DNA from: CAZLWA01 sp964563165
GTDB taxonomy: Bacteria > CLD3 > SB21
Assembly: GCA_964563165.1 (NCBI GenBank)
Contig: CAZLWA010000030.1
Span: 1-64,000, forward strand
Length of the DNA: 64,000 nucleotides
Reading direction: 5' to 3'
Within the stretch, counting starts at the first letter, position 1; each line of letters starts with the position of its first letter. The position numbers were made by a program, and so were the translations under genes. Positions 44,660-53,597 of the stretch are shown here, in pieces. The notes under the pieces were generated by a model. That model worked only from the letters and a program-made list of their open reading frames with translations, did not search any database and was not told the DNA's origin.

Positions 44660-45406
44660 ATGCCGTCCAAGAATTTTATTTTTCCCCATCTCCGTCACAT
44701 TGCGGTCATTCTCGTCGAGCCGCAAACCCCCGGCAATATCGGTTCGGTCGCCCGCGCGATGAAAAATTTTAATATGAGCCGGCTGCGCCTGGTCAATCCG
44801 TGCGACCATCTCGCCGAAGAAGCGCGGCGCATGGCCGTTCACGCGGAAGACATTCTTGAGCGCGCAGAGGTTTTTTCCTCGCTGGCGGAGGCGCTGCAGG
44901 AGGTCCATTTTGCCGTGGCAACGACCCTGCGCCGCCGCGAAACACATTTCCCGGCATTCACTCCCCGGGAGGCGGCCGGAAAGATCTTAGAAATTTCATC
45001 GGAAAAAAATATCGCATTGGTCTTCGGGCGGGAGGACAACGGCCTGACCACGGAAGAAATTCATCGCTGTCAGATTATTTCCACGATTCCGACGCACGTG
45101 CATCAAGCCTCGGTCAATCTTTCGCACGCCGTGATGATCTTTGTTTACGAACTTTTTCAAGGGGCGCTGTCCGGTAATCCGGCGTTCGTTTGGGATTACG
45201 CCGGGCCGGGAGAAATAGAAATTCTTTACGGCCGGATCAAACGCGTCTTGGATCTTATTGAATTCAAATCACGCAAGACCACGGAGGATTTTATGTTGGG
45301 TGTGAAGCGGGTGATGGGGAGAACGCCGCTGGAAGACCGCGACGTGAGGCTGTTTCACAAGATTTTCCAGGAAATCGAATTCTATATTAAGAAAATAAGT
45401 AAATAA
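44660..45406 (+). CDS. trmJ: tRNA (cytidine/uridine-2'-O-)-methyltransferase TrmJ
   Basis: A 248-residue SPOUT methyltransferase that modifies position 32 of tRNAs. Motifs: VILVEPQTPGNIGSVARAMKNF, RLVNPCDH, VFGREDNGLTTEEI and TIPTHVHQASVNLSHAVMI, including the knot. The C-terminal helices are those of TrmJ rather than the shorter TrmL. Last gene of the run starting with the CDF gene. Confidence 0.94.
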   Translation: MPSKNFIFPHLRHIAVILVEPQTPGNIGSVARAMKNFNMSRLRLVNPCDHLAEEARRMAVHAEDILERAEVFSSLAEALQEVHFAVATTLRRRETHFPAFTPREAAGKILEISSEKNIALVFGREDNGLTTEEIHRCQIISTIPTHVHQASVNLSHAVMIFVYELFQGALSGNPAFVWDYAGPGEIEILYGRIKRVLDLIEFKSRKTTEDFMLGVKRVMGRTPLEDRDVRLFHKIFQEIEFYIKKISK

Positions 45407-45529
45407 GTTGTCAGTCATCAGTAAATCAGCGGTCAGCAATCAGCAATAAGCGATCAGCAAGCAGCAATAAGCGGTCAGCAAGCAGCAATCATAATTCTTA
45501 ATTCGTAATTTGTAATTCGTAATTCATAA
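45407..45529. repeat. CAGCAATAAGCG-type short tandem words
   Basis: Imperfect copies of CAGCAATAAGCG and GGTCAGCAAG, followed by AATTCGTAATT words. It fills the convergent gap between trmJ and purQ. No hairpin terminator is evident. Confidence 0.75.
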
Positions 45530-46234
45530 TTAAGCGACTACGTTTTCCGCCGATTTTATCAGTGATTGAAAGACACCGATCCCGTCGGTATTTCCCAAAA
45601 CCGCATCGGCGCAGCGCTCGGGATGAGGCATCATGCCCATGATGTTGCCGCGTTCGTTGACCACACCCGCAATGTGGTTGACCGAGCCGTTGGGATTCGC
45701 CCCGTCATCGAGGAGGCCGTCTTCGGTGCAATAGCGGAACAGAATGCGCTCTTCCTCTTCCAGTTTTTTAAGCGTAACCGCATCGGCAAAATAATTTCCG
45801 TCGCCGTGCGCGACCGGAACGGTGATAACCTGATTTTTTGAATAGGCGTTGGTGAACCTCGTTGTATTATTTTCGACGCGTAGAAAAATATTCCTGCTGA
45901 CAAATTTCAAATGGGCATTGCGCAGCAGGGCACCGGGCAGAAGTCCGCATTCGGTGAGGATCTGGAATCCATTGCAGATGCCGAGGATCGGGCCGCCGAA
46001 AGCGGCGTAGGCCATCACGTCCTGCATCACCGGCGCAAAGCGCGCGATCGCGCCCGTGCGGAGATAATCGCCGTAAGAAAATCCCCCCGGCAAAATGATC
46101 AGGTCGAATTCACGCAGGTCTCTGCGGTCCTTATGCCAGATCAGTTCCGCCGGCTGTTCCATGGTGTGATGCATGGTATACAACGCATCGTGATCACAAT
46201 TGGATCCGGGGAAGAGAATAATACCCGTTTTCAT
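45530..46234 (-). CDS. purQ: Phosphoribosylformylglycinamidine synthase subunit PurQ
   Basis: A 234-residue class I glutamine amidotransferase that supplies ammonia for the fourth step of purine synthesis. Nucleophile Cys in GICNGFQIL, catalytic His and Glu in MPHPERCAD, plus LPGGFSYGDYLRTGAIAR. It is the small, separate PurQ type that works with PurS and small PurL; neither is in this window. The ATG at 46234 has AAGGA before it; the frame extends upstream but that is repeat DNA. Confidence 0.96.
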   Translation of the reverse strand: MKTGIILFPGSNCDHDALYTMHHTMEQPAELIWHKDRRDLREFDLIILPGGFSYGDYLRTGAIARFAPVMQDVMAYAAFGGPILGICNGFQILTECGLLPGALLRNAHLKFVSRNIFLRVENNTTRFTNAYSKNQVITVPVAHGDGNYFADAVTLKKLEEEERILFRYCTEDGLLDDGANPNGSVNHIAGVVNERGNIMGMMPHPERCADAVLGNTDGIGVFQSLIKSAENVVA

Positions 46235-46305
46235 GATGGCAATTTTCCTTTTGAATTGTGAATGGCGTAATATAAATTGATGAAAGACCATTGTCAAATA
46301 CTTTA

Positions 46306-46357
46306 ACCGCAAAGAGCGCAAAGAAAACGCAAAATATTGCTTTGCGAACTTTGCGGT
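46306..46357. repeat. CGCAAAG inverted repeat
   Basis: ACCGCAAAG at 46306-46314 pairs with CTTTGCGGT at 46349-46357, with inner CGCAAAG and CTTTGCG words. It lies in the divergent gap between purQ and the MFS gene. Same family as 35754 and 39347. Confidence 0.8.
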
Positions 46358-46379
46358 AAAAAAAGCATTTATCGAAGTT

Positions 46380-47714
46380 ATGACGACTCAAGAGATCTCA
46401 ACTGATAACAAGAAAACGATCTTCGGCTGGTGCATGTATGATTGGGCGAATTCGGCCTATATTCTCACGGTCGTCACCGCCGTGCTTCCCGTCTATTTTG
46501 CCGATGTCATCGTTCCTAAGGACGGTTTCAGGATCGGCGATATGGTCTACAGCGCGACGTCGCTGTGGGGGTTTTCGATCAGCGCTTCGGCGCTGTTTGT
46601 TTTTTTATGCGCTCCCGTTTTCGGAGCGATTGCGGATTTTTCGGGCTCCAAAAAGAAATTTTTAATTACATTTTGCAACGCAGGAAGCCTGTTTACGGTA
46701 CTGATGTTCTTCTGCGGCACGGGCGACGTATGGATGACGCTGTGTTTTCTCGCGGTATCGCAGATCGGTTTCGTTGCGGGCAATATTTTTTACGATGCGT
46801 TCTTGCCGCACATCGCGCCGCCGGGAAAAATGGACTGGGTTTCGGGAAAAGGATTCGCCTTCGGATACATCGGAAGCGATGTTCAGTTTCTCATTTCTCT
46901 GCTCCTGATCACGTATCACGAGGCGTTCGGACTGACGACCGGCCTGGCCGTGCGGATCGTTTTAGTTTTTTCCGGCTTGTGGTGGGCAGGATTCGCGATG
47001 TTCACGTGGAAATACCTGAAGGAAGCGGAAGCCGGCGAAACGTTTCCAAACGCTTATGAATCCAAACCGAGGATGCTGGCGTATCTGCTGATCGGTATTC
47101 AACGCACGATCGCAATCACGCGAAAAGTCGGAAAATTAAAACATTTGGTTTTGTTTCTCGTCGGATTCATGCTGTACAATGAAGGTATTCAGACGGTGAT
47201 CGTCATGGCGACGATCTACGGCAGAGAAGAACTTCATCTTTCGACGACGGTTTTGATGATCACGCTGTTCATCATTCAGCTGATCGCCATGGCCGGCGCG
47301 CTCGCGTCCAGCAAATTGGCGGAAAAGATCGGAACGAAGCGAACCATACTAGGATCCCTCCTGGTCTGGTGCGGCGTCGTGATCTACGCGTATTTTATGA
47401 CCACAGCGGCAGAATATGTTGCGATGGGCATGGTGGTTGGAATTATTCTGGGCGGTTCGCAATCGCTAAGCCGGTCGTATTACGGCGCCATGATCCCGGC
47501 GGAAGCTTCGGCGGAATTTTACGGATTTTATTCGGTGTTCACTAAATTTTCGGCGATCTGGGGCCCATTCGCGTTTGCGGTCATCCGTCAGGTTTCCGGA
47601 AGTTCGAGGCTTTCCATTCTTTCGCTGATCGTATTTTTTATTGCAGGCATTTCGTTCCTATTTTTTGTGAACGAAGAGAAGGCGAAAGAGGCGAAAACGA
47701 TTTTTAATGAATAA
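46380..47714 (+). CDS. MFS transporter of the UMF1/Atg22-like family
   Basis: A 444-residue inner-membrane transporter with about 12 helices. The opening GWCMYDWANSAYILTVVTAVLPVYF and the GSQSLSRSYYGAMIP segment are typical of the UMF1 family, related to yeast Atg22 amino-acid effluxers. The substrate is unknown. The last codons (FNE-stop) are encoded by the start of heptamer array 3. Confidence 0.9.
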   Translation: MTTQEISTDNKKTIFGWCMYDWANSAYILTVVTAVLPVYFADVIVPKDGFRIGDMVYSATSLWGFSISASALFVFLCAPVFGAIADFSGSKKKFLITFCNAGSLFTVLMFFCGTGDVWMTLCFLAVSQIGFVAGNIFYDAFLPHIAPPGKMDWVSGKGFAFGYIGSDVQFLISLLLITYHEAFGLTTGLAVRIVLVFSGLWWAGFAMFTWKYLKEAEAGETFPNAYESKPRMLAYLLIGIQRTIAITRKVGKLKHLVLFLVGFMLYNEGIQTVIVMATIYGREELHLSTTVLMITLFIIQLIAMAGALASSKLAEKIGTKRTILGSLLVWCGVVIYAYFMTTAAEYVAMGMVVGIILGGSQSLSRSYYGAMIPAEASAEFYGFYSVFTKFSAIWGPFAFAVIRQVSGSSRLSILSLIVFFIAGISFLFFVNEEKAKEAKTIFNE

Positions 47715-47872
47715 TGAATAATGAATAATGAATAATGAATAATGAATAATGAATAATGAATAATGAATAATGAATAATGAACAATGAATAATGAATAATG
47801 AATAATGAATAATGAATAATGAATAATGAATAATGAATAATGAATAGTGAATAGTGAGTAATGAGTAATGAA
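47706..47872. repeat. AATAATG heptamer array 3 (longest)
   Basis: About 24 heptamers over 167 bases, all in direct orientation, with a few changes to AACAATG, AATAGTG and GAGTAATG near the right end. It starts inside the last two codons of the MFS gene and gives it its stop. The remaining 200 bases to the next gene hold no other gene. Confidence 0.95.
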
Positions 47873-48074
47873 TTTCGTTGAAGGCTGATCGTCGTAGATA
47901 GGCTGGCTGGTTTATCGCGACAACAACTTTTTTATTGTCGTTTCTAACATACTTTCTTACATTTCGCGCCGTTGTTAAGAAAAAAATATTCCCCCTAAGC
48001 CCTTCCTTCGCAAGGCTCAGGACAGGCTCTTGAAAAGTAGGGGAATATTAAAGTAATTTTACCGGAAGATTTCC

Positions 48075-49316
48075 ATGAAACGCTCTCCATTACTTGTTGT
48101 ATTTATCACGATTTTTATCGACCTCGTAAGTTTCGGTATTGTCATTCCTTTACTTCCGTTCTACGCGCAAACATTCGGGGCCAAAGGAATTACGATCGGG
48201 CTGCTGCTGAGCGTATTTTCATTGATGACCTTCGTAGCTGCGCCGATCTGGGGCCGATTTTCGGACCGGTACGGCCGCCGGCCGATCCTTTTAGGAACGA
48301 TCACGTGCGGGTGTATCGGATATATTATTTTTTCATTTTCAAACTCTCTGGCGCTGTTATTTTTGGCACGGACCCTTTCCGGGATCGCGGGCGGAAATAT
48401 CTCCGTGGCACAGGCGTACGTGAGCGACGTGACGACTGTGGAGAATCGCGCCAAAGGCATGGGCATGGTCGGCGCGGCGTTCGGGCTCGGATTCATTTTC
48501 GGGCCGCTGATCGGCGGCGTGTTTTCAGCGGAATCATTCGGCGATATGAAATACGCGCTGCCCGGATACATCGCTTCCGGATTATGCGCGGTTAATTTGA
48601 TCTCGGCCTATTTTTTTCTTCCGGAATCACTCAAACCTGAATTGCGCAACGATACGCACCAATTCAAATTACTTGATATTCCCGCGCTTGCCCGCGCGCT
48701 GCATACGCCGAATCTAAGCCTGGTCATCGTTTTGTTTTTTCTTGTCGTCGTCGCATTCTCGAGCATTTATACTTCGTTCCCGCTGTTCGTGATGGAGAGC
48801 CCGTTTAATATGAACAGTTCGGGCATGAGCTATTTTTTTGTGGAGATCGGAATTTTCAGCGTGATCATTCAAGGCGGGCTCATCGGGAAATTGACCGGCT
48901 TATTCGGCGAGAGGAAATTAGTATTGATCGGAGCTATCTTGCTTACACTCGGCTTTATCGGATTTCCGATTTCCGCCGTGGTGCCGGCATGGAATGTATG
49001 GTCCCTTGCAACGGCGACCGCATGTATTTCTATCGGGAGCAGCTGTCTTACGCCCGCGGCTATGAGCCTGACGTCGCAGCTTGCCGATCCGGCGGAACAA
49101 GGCTCGATACTCGGTGTGGCTCAAAGTTTTGCCAGTCTTGCCCGCATGGCCGGCCCCACGATCGGCGGGTTCGCCTACGATATGACGGGGCACAAGTCGC
49201 CTTATTATTTCGCAACGGGCGTGATGTTGATTGCCGTGGCATTGAGCATGATCCTATTCAAACGCGGAGCGCCTGCGCGCATGACGAATAATGAAGCGGG
49301 AGTTGTGGGGGAATAA
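48075..49316 (+). CDS. MFS drug-efflux-type transporter (TetA/DHA1-like)
   Basis: A 413-residue transporter with 12 helices. Motif A between helices 2 and 3 is GRFSDRYGRRPILLG, and FGIVIPLLPFYAQTFGA in helix 1 is typical of the TetA/DHA1 group. GFIFGPLIGGVFS in helix 5 matches the antiporter motif C. The substrate is unknown. RBS CGGAAGA. Confidence 0.92.
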   Translation: MKRSPLLVVFITIFIDLVSFGIVIPLLPFYAQTFGAKGITIGLLLSVFSLMTFVAAPIWGRFSDRYGRRPILLGTITCGCIGYIIFSFSNSLALLFLARTLSGIAGGNISVAQAYVSDVTTVENRAKGMGMVGAAFGLGFIFGPLIGGVFSAESFGDMKYALPGYIASGLCAVNLISAYFFLPESLKPELRNDTHQFKLLDIPALARALHTPNLSLVIVLFFLVVVAFSSIYTSFPLFVMESPFNMNSSGMSYFFVEIGIFSVIIQGGLIGKLTGLFGERKLVLIGAILLTLGFIGFPISAVVPAWNVWSLATATACISIGSSCLTPAAMSLTSQLADPAEQGSILGVAQSFASLARMAGPTIGGFAYDMTGHKSPYYFATGVMLIAVALSMILFKRGAPARMTNNEAGVVGE

Positions 49317-49443
49317 TTCGCGGGGATCAGAATTCCCGATTTCGAATGAACCGTGAAAGTTTATTGAACGTCCAAGTTCACGGTGCGCGAACCGCAGGAT
49401 AAGCAGATAAAATTTTTTCAAATACAGACTTAAGGGAGGCGTC

Positions 49444-49866
49444 ATGGCGAATCATGCAAGCGGAACATTTGAAGTGAAGCTGAATCCTCAAGCGGATGAC
49501 AAAGCCGGAGACACGGCCGTAAGGAGAATGTTGATCGACAAGAAGTTTCACGGCGATCTCGAAGCGGTCAGCAAAGGCCAGATGCTGGCAGTGAGTTCCG
49601 ACGTCAAAGGCTCTGCCGGTTACGTCGCGATGGAGAGGGTGACCGGAACTCTGCAAGGCCACAAGGGCAGTTTCGCGCTGCAGCACAGCGGTACGATGAC
49701 GCGCGGGACACCGCAACTTGTTGTGACGGTCGTGCCGGATTCAGGCACGGATGAACTCACCGGGCTCGCCGGCAAAATGATGATCAACATTGTCGATAAG
49801 AAACATTTCTACGAATTCGACTATACGCTCAGCCGAACCCCTCTGAAATCCGCTTCGCCCGAGTGA
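49444..49866 (+). CDS. DUF3224 protein
   Basis: A 140-residue beta-barrel-like protein with the DUF3224 pattern: ASGTFEVKLNPQ, DKKFHGDLEAVSKGQML, GSAGYVAMERVTGTLQGHKGSFALQHSGTM and VPDSGTDELTGLAGKM. Related to the AOC/TldD-like calycin shapes; function unknown. RBS AAGGGAGG. Hairpin repeats follow. Confidence 0.88.
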   Translation: MANHASGTFEVKLNPQADDKAGDTAVRRMLIDKKFHGDLEAVSKGQMLAVSSDVKGSAGYVAMERVTGTLQGHKGSFALQHSGTMTRGTPQLVVTVVPDSGTDELTGLAGKMMINIVDKKHFYEFDYTLSRTPLKSASPE

Positions 49867-49889
49867 ATCCCCACGCTTCGCGCGCTCCA

Positions 49890-50070
49890 TTAATCCCCCC
49901 GGCTTCGCCACCCCCCTTTGGTAAAGGGGGGACTTTGGAATTCAGATTTGTTTACGCTTTATCAAAAGGGTTCGAGGATTTGTTTTTCTCTGACGAGCCT
50001 TTCGCTTTTGTTTTTCCTAGACAAGGTTTTCTTCCCCCTTGAAAAGGGGGTTAGGGGGATTATTTGCCGC
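49890..50070. repeat. C-run/G-run hairpins
   Basis: Two hairpins of the same style: CCCCCCTTT / AAAGGGGGG at 49911-49931, and CCCCCTT / AAGGGGG at 50034-50050 followed by TTAGGGGGAT. A short reading frame at 49918 across them is not a gene. Confidence 0.8.
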
Positions 50071-50086
50071 GATGAATGGCCGATTT

Positions 50087-50504
50087 CTAAAATGTCAATT
50101 CACTGATCGTTTGCGGCTCATTGAAGTCGCTGTAGCAAACCCATTTGGGCTGGATCTTAAAGTACACGATATTCGGCCACTTTTCTCTTTCTCTTCCGCG
50201 GACAAAAACACTTAAGTGAATTTCCTTTAATTCTTCCGAATCTGTTTCGAACGCTTCACCTTCGTACTGCACAGTGGTTTCATCGTTCCAGCCGATTACG
50301 ACGGAAACGTGCCTGTTCTGCAAAATATTTTGATATTTTCTCGAGTCTTTCACCCGTGTCAAAAATGATCTCTAAATTTTCCGAGACCGCAATGCCTACC
50401 AATGCCGATTCGGGTCTATTTTCCTTTGTAATAGTTGAAACAACGGCTAACGTGTGGCTTTGTATGAACCGGTAAATAAAATCTTTAGTCATTTTATCTG
50501 CCAT
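50087..50504 (-). pseudogene. Pyridoxamine 5'-phosphate oxidase-like gene with one-base frameshift
   Basis: A flavin-binding split-barrel protein (PNPOx-like family). Frame one starts at the ATG at 50504 (MADKMTKDFIYRF, AVVSTITKENRPESALVGIAV, EIIFDT). Frame two carries on KDSRKYQNILQNRHVSVVIGWNDETTVQYEGEA to a stop at 50087. Dropping one G from the GGG near 50354 joins them as FDTVKDSRKYQ, the expected family sequence. So a single extra base breaks an otherwise intact gene of about 138 codons. It follows the membrane protein gene by 4 bases. Confidence 0.85.
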
Positions 50505-50508
50505 CACA

Positions 50509-50901
50509 TTATTCACTATTTGTCTTCAGCGGGCGACCAAATAATACCAACCCAAATAATATCGCAAATACTGCGTACATGGCTGTCACTACCCACATCG
50601 CCGTAAGCGTTGAGTTGGCAAGCGTTCCTTTGACCAGCGCCAACGCGCCTATGATGAAGTGCATGAAATTTCCCATGGCAAGCGGGCGCGCATATATTCC
50701 GCCGATCAGAACAGATTTTGCCATCCAATTCATCATTGCAAAACCCAGGTAAAGGGCGCCCAAAACTTGTACAAACAACGGAGCAAGTCCGGTTGACTCT
50801 ATGCCGATATAATTCAATATTTCATCTGGAAGAAAAGACGCCGAAATTCCAAGCGCACCCATAGTCAGAGCGCTTGCAGACATTAATATCCGAGTATTCA
50901 T
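50509..50901 (-). CDS. Four-helix membrane protein, unknown
   Basis: About 130 residues with four membrane helices (ILMSASALTMGALGISASFL, LFVQVLGALYLGFAMMNWM, GNFMHFIIGALALVKGTL, MWVVTAMYAVFAILFGLVLF). The ATG at 50901 is chosen; eight further codons upstream are open. It ends NSE-stop where an AATAGTGAATAATG stretch begins, like other genes with heptamer ends. No family recognised. It forms a unit with the broken flavin-oxidase gene. Confidence 0.75.
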   Translation of the reverse strand: MNTRILMSASALTMGALGISASFLPDEILNYIGIESTGLAPLFVQVLGALYLGFAMMNWMAKSVLIGGIYARPLAMGNFMHFIIGALALVKGTLANSTLTAMWVVTAMYAVFAILFGLVLFGRPLKTNSE

Positions 50902-50925
50902 TTTTATTGAATGGTTATGTTGCAA

Positions 50926-50964
50926 ATAAAACCCGCGAGGTTTCTAAATCCTCGCGGGTTTTAT
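50926..50964 (-). terminator. Bidirectional-type terminator after the LipL32-like gene
   Basis: A perfect stem AAAACCCGCGAGG / CCTCGCGGGTTTT with a 9-base loop, A-rich on the left and T-rich on the right. On the minus strand it lies 80 bases after the stop of the LipL32-like gene. Confidence 0.9.
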
Positions 50965-51044
50965 AGATCAATCCCCTTTTCCGTTGAATTGAAAAGAAGT
51001 ACCGGGGTGTGTTTGAAGACCCCAAAACGCTTCCGCCGTTCTTG

Positions 51045-51761
51045 TTACTTCGTTTTTAAAACCATTTCCGAAAGAGCTTTCAGATCATTGGATATGAACA
51101 CGCCCGGCAGTTTAACCGGCGCGCCTACCTGGGCCACAAAAGATCCCTGGACCTCTCCGACCTTATAAGTTGTAAAACCGATCCTGTAAAGCCCGCGGAT
51201 GAGAGACTTCATAGGATTATTCGGATCGCTTGTAATACGCAGCAGCGAATTATATTTCTGGCCGCCCGGATTGGCCGGCAGATCGCCGCTGTCATCATTC
51301 TCCGCAAAAGTGATCCATTTGGAAGTGCTCGTCTTTGACAAGATCTGTTCCGGTAAAACGACGATCTCGGCGCGTTCGAATTTGATCCACGTATCGAAGT
51401 AACTGGTCTTGTCCGCCTGTCCGTCCGCCCATGCGGCAGAAGTGAAGTCATCTTTGTCAGGTTTCATGGTCGTAACCGGCGAGACCATCCGGACTCCGAT
51501 CTCCGGAGCGACGATAGGGATCCACACGTACAGATAGTAGAACTTCTTGCCTCCAACCGTTTCATCGGGAGCCGATCCCGGTTTAACATAGCCATAGTAG
51601 TTGATCATGGAGGTGTAAGGGATACGGACTTTTTTGCCCATGACGGTTTTTTCACCGAGGTCCGAAGTAAACTTGTCGAGTTTCTGGGCTTTGAGCGGCG
51701 ATGCGGTGAAACAGTACGTCAACGCAATGCCGAGCGACAAGATCATTTTTACCTTCTTCAT
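51045..51761 (-). CDS. LipL32-like exported surface protein
   Basis: A 238-residue exported protein whose mature part follows the major Leptospira surface lipoprotein LipL32 along its length: MINYYGYVKPGSAPDETV, FYYLYVWIPIVAPEIGVRMVSP, FDTWIKFERAEIVVLPEQI, YNSLLRI, then LIRGLYRIGFTTYKVGEVQG and SFVAQVG. LipL32 binds extracellular matrix and calcium; the acidic run is shorter here (ENDDSGD). Unlike LipL32, the signal peptide (ILSLGIALTYCFTASPLKA) ends as a signal peptidase I site; the only Cys is preceded by Tyr and is a poor lipobox. RBS AAAGGAG. Single gene with its own terminator. Confidence 0.86.
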   Translation of the reverse strand: MKKVKMILSLGIALTYCFTASPLKAQKLDKFTSDLGEKTVMGKKVRIPYTSMINYYGYVKPGSAPDETVGGKKFYYLYVWIPIVAPEIGVRMVSPVTTMKPDKDDFTSAAWADGQADKTSYFDTWIKFERAEIVVLPEQILSKTSTSKWITFAENDDSGDLPANPGGQKYNSLLRITSDPNNPMKSLIRGLYRIGFTTYKVGEVQGSFVAQVGAPVKLPGVFISNDLKALSEMVLKTK

Positions 51762-51884
51762 ATTGCTCCTTTCAGTCATGTTATGAAAAAATGGAAAGCT
51801 ACAGATATTAAGAACATCGATCGATATATGCAATCTTTTTGATGCGCATGAAATTGTTGTTTGTAGTCAAATAACAACTGGATA

Positions 51885-52988
51885 TCATACTTTTGCTGTG
51901 CTCCACGCATTTTTAACGGCACTGGATTCTTTGCCGCCCGCGCCGAAAAGTTTTTCCGCATGCTGAATCGTCAGATTCTTGAATTCGGAAAATGTTGCAT
52001 TGGCGGACAGGGTGTCATCGGTCATTGCCGCATACCAGATCCGACCGGCTTTGTCCCACGAATAACCGCCGATGTCATTTGCAGTCAGATAAAATGCGTA
52101 GTTGGTGATGCCGGAATTCGTATGCACTCCGCCCCAGTCGCCTTGATTGGTGTCGGGCGATTGTACCCAATTGTTCATGGTCGCAGGCTGCGGATCGGTG
52201 CCAAGGTCGGGATGATCGACATAAGCCGTTCCGGGCGCTTTCAGGCTGCGCAGCGCATATTTTTTTCCGAGCAGCACGTTCTCTCCGATCAGCCAGTTGG
52301 ATTGCTTGACGTCTAAGTTCATCAGCCGCTGTTTCACCATGATCCCGAAAACATCCGAGAGCGATTCGTTGAGCGCGCCGCTTTGGTTGTGGTAGGCTAA
52401 ATTGGATTCGTATTGTGTCACGCCGTGCGTGAGTTCGTGCCCGATGATGTCCGGATCGGATGTGAAGCTGTCGAATATCGTTTTATCTCCGTCGCCGTAA
52501 ACCATTTCATTGCCGTCCCACATAGCATTGTCGTACTTTTTGTAATAATGAATATAATGCCGCATCAGGAGGCCTAAGTTGTCCAATGAATTGCGCCCGA
52601 AGATCTGATAATAAAGATCCCAGGTTGCGGCTCCGGCGGCAATAACATTTTTTGCATCTTTATCCGGTTTCTTTTTGGCTTTGCCGTTATTCCAGATCAA
52701 TTGAGCTTTGGCGAAATTCGTTCCATGCTTCATGTCGAATACCTGCATGTTCAGCTTGGCTTTCTTTGAGACTTTTGGCGCTGGGTGAAAGACCGATCTT
52801 TGCGCCAATGATAATCCGCCGAGAAATTCGCGCCTGGCGCGCATTTTTATAGACTGCATGCGGTTTAGAACCGCCCTGTCCACCGTGTTTTTATTTTTGC
52901 TTGACATCAGCTTGTCGCTGATGTAAGGCGGAACGATACACTGCACGGGATTGAAATTATCGCAATGATCACAGGTGAGATCTGACAT
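51885..52988 (-). CDS. M4 metallopeptidase, protealysin-like
   Basis: A 367-residue thermolysin-family peptidase. The short propeptide starts MSDLTCDHCDNFNPVQCIVPPYIS, with the PPYI motif of protealysin-type enzymes, and has no signal peptide. Zinc site HELTH, Glu ligand in GALNESLSDVFG, and the substrate-binding GGVHTNSGITNYAFYL. The frame is open to 53114, but those 42 extra codons are a translation of the CACAGAGACA repeat; ATG 52988 is the start. No emfourin inhibitor gene is seen next to it. Confidence 0.93.
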   Translation of the reverse strand: MSDLTCDHCDNFNPVQCIVPPYISDKLMSSKNKNTVDRAVLNRMQSIKMRARREFLGGLSLAQRSVFHPAPKVSKKAKLNMQVFDMKHGTNFAKAQLIWNNGKAKKKPDKDAKNVIAAGAATWDLYYQIFGRNSLDNLGLLMRHYIHYYKKYDNAMWDGNEMVYGDGDKTIFDSFTSDPDIIGHELTHGVTQYESNLAYHNQSGALNESLSDVFGIMVKQRLMNLDVKQSNWLIGENVLLGKKYALRSLKAPGTAYVDHPDLGTDPQPATMNNWVQSPDTNQGDWGGVHTNSGITNYAFYLTANDIGGYSWDKAGRIWYAAMTDDTLSANATFSEFKNLTIQHAEKLFGAGGKESSAVKNAWSTAKV

Positions 52989-53011
52989 TCTGTTTACTTT
53001 CTTTAATGCTT

Positions 53012-53365
53012 TTGTAAACGGATTTAACGGATTGAACTGATAGAAAGCGAATATCTGACTTGGCTCCTTAAACACAGAGACACAGAGACACAGAGACACT
53101 GAGATTTTTTGCAAACTGAAACTCCGTGTCCCGGTGCCTCAGTGGTTGTCTTAAGATCCGTTAAATCTGTTTAATCCGTTTACCGCTTTCGAATTACGTC
53201 CTTTGTAAACGGATTTAACGGATTCAACTGATAGAAAACGAATATCTGACTTTGGCTCCTTAAACACAGAGACACTGAGATTTTTTGCAAACTGAAACTC
53301 CGTGTCCCGGTGCCTCAGTGGTTGTCTTAAAATCCGTTAAATCTGTTTAATCCGTTTACCGCTTT
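53012..53365. repeat. Tandem pair of nested hairpins
   Basis: Unit 1 (53012-53188) and unit 2 (53203-53365) are near-identical. Each has an outer inverted repeat, GTAAACGGATTTAACGGATT against AATCCGTTTAC-type words, and an inner inverted repeat made of CACAGAGACACTGAG and CTCCGTGTCCCGGTGCCTC. Unit 1 has extra ACACAGAG words, which accounts for its greater length. Confidence 0.93.
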
Positions 53366-53597
53366 GATAGGACCGAAATGACTTCATTAATGTACGGCAC
53401 GAAATTGCGTCTGTCAAGAGGCGTAAATCGCAGGTTGTAATCGCAACTTGGTGATTACCTTCACAAGGATACCGGTTGTATTTATGACATTTACGCCAAT
53501 TTGACGAAAATGGCAGCGGAAAATCTGGCCGCCGGTCCAAAAAAATAGTATATAAAATATATATAATAGTAGTAATGTGGCCTGGACGGCAGAGGCT

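Noticed and set aside
47706..47872. CRISPR-like array
   Set aside because: The repeat unit is seven bases with no spacers, and no cas gene is present.
49918..50106. 62-codon frame after DUF3224
   Set aside because: Reads through C-run/G-run hairpin repeats.
52989..53114. N-terminal 42-codon extension of the M4 peptidase
   Set aside because: It translates CACAGAGACA repeats (CLCVSV) and precedes the normal propeptide start at 52988.
53366..53597. Possible small RNA or gene between hairpin units
   Set aside because: No clear promoter, terminator or coding pattern; AT-rich TATATA stretch only.
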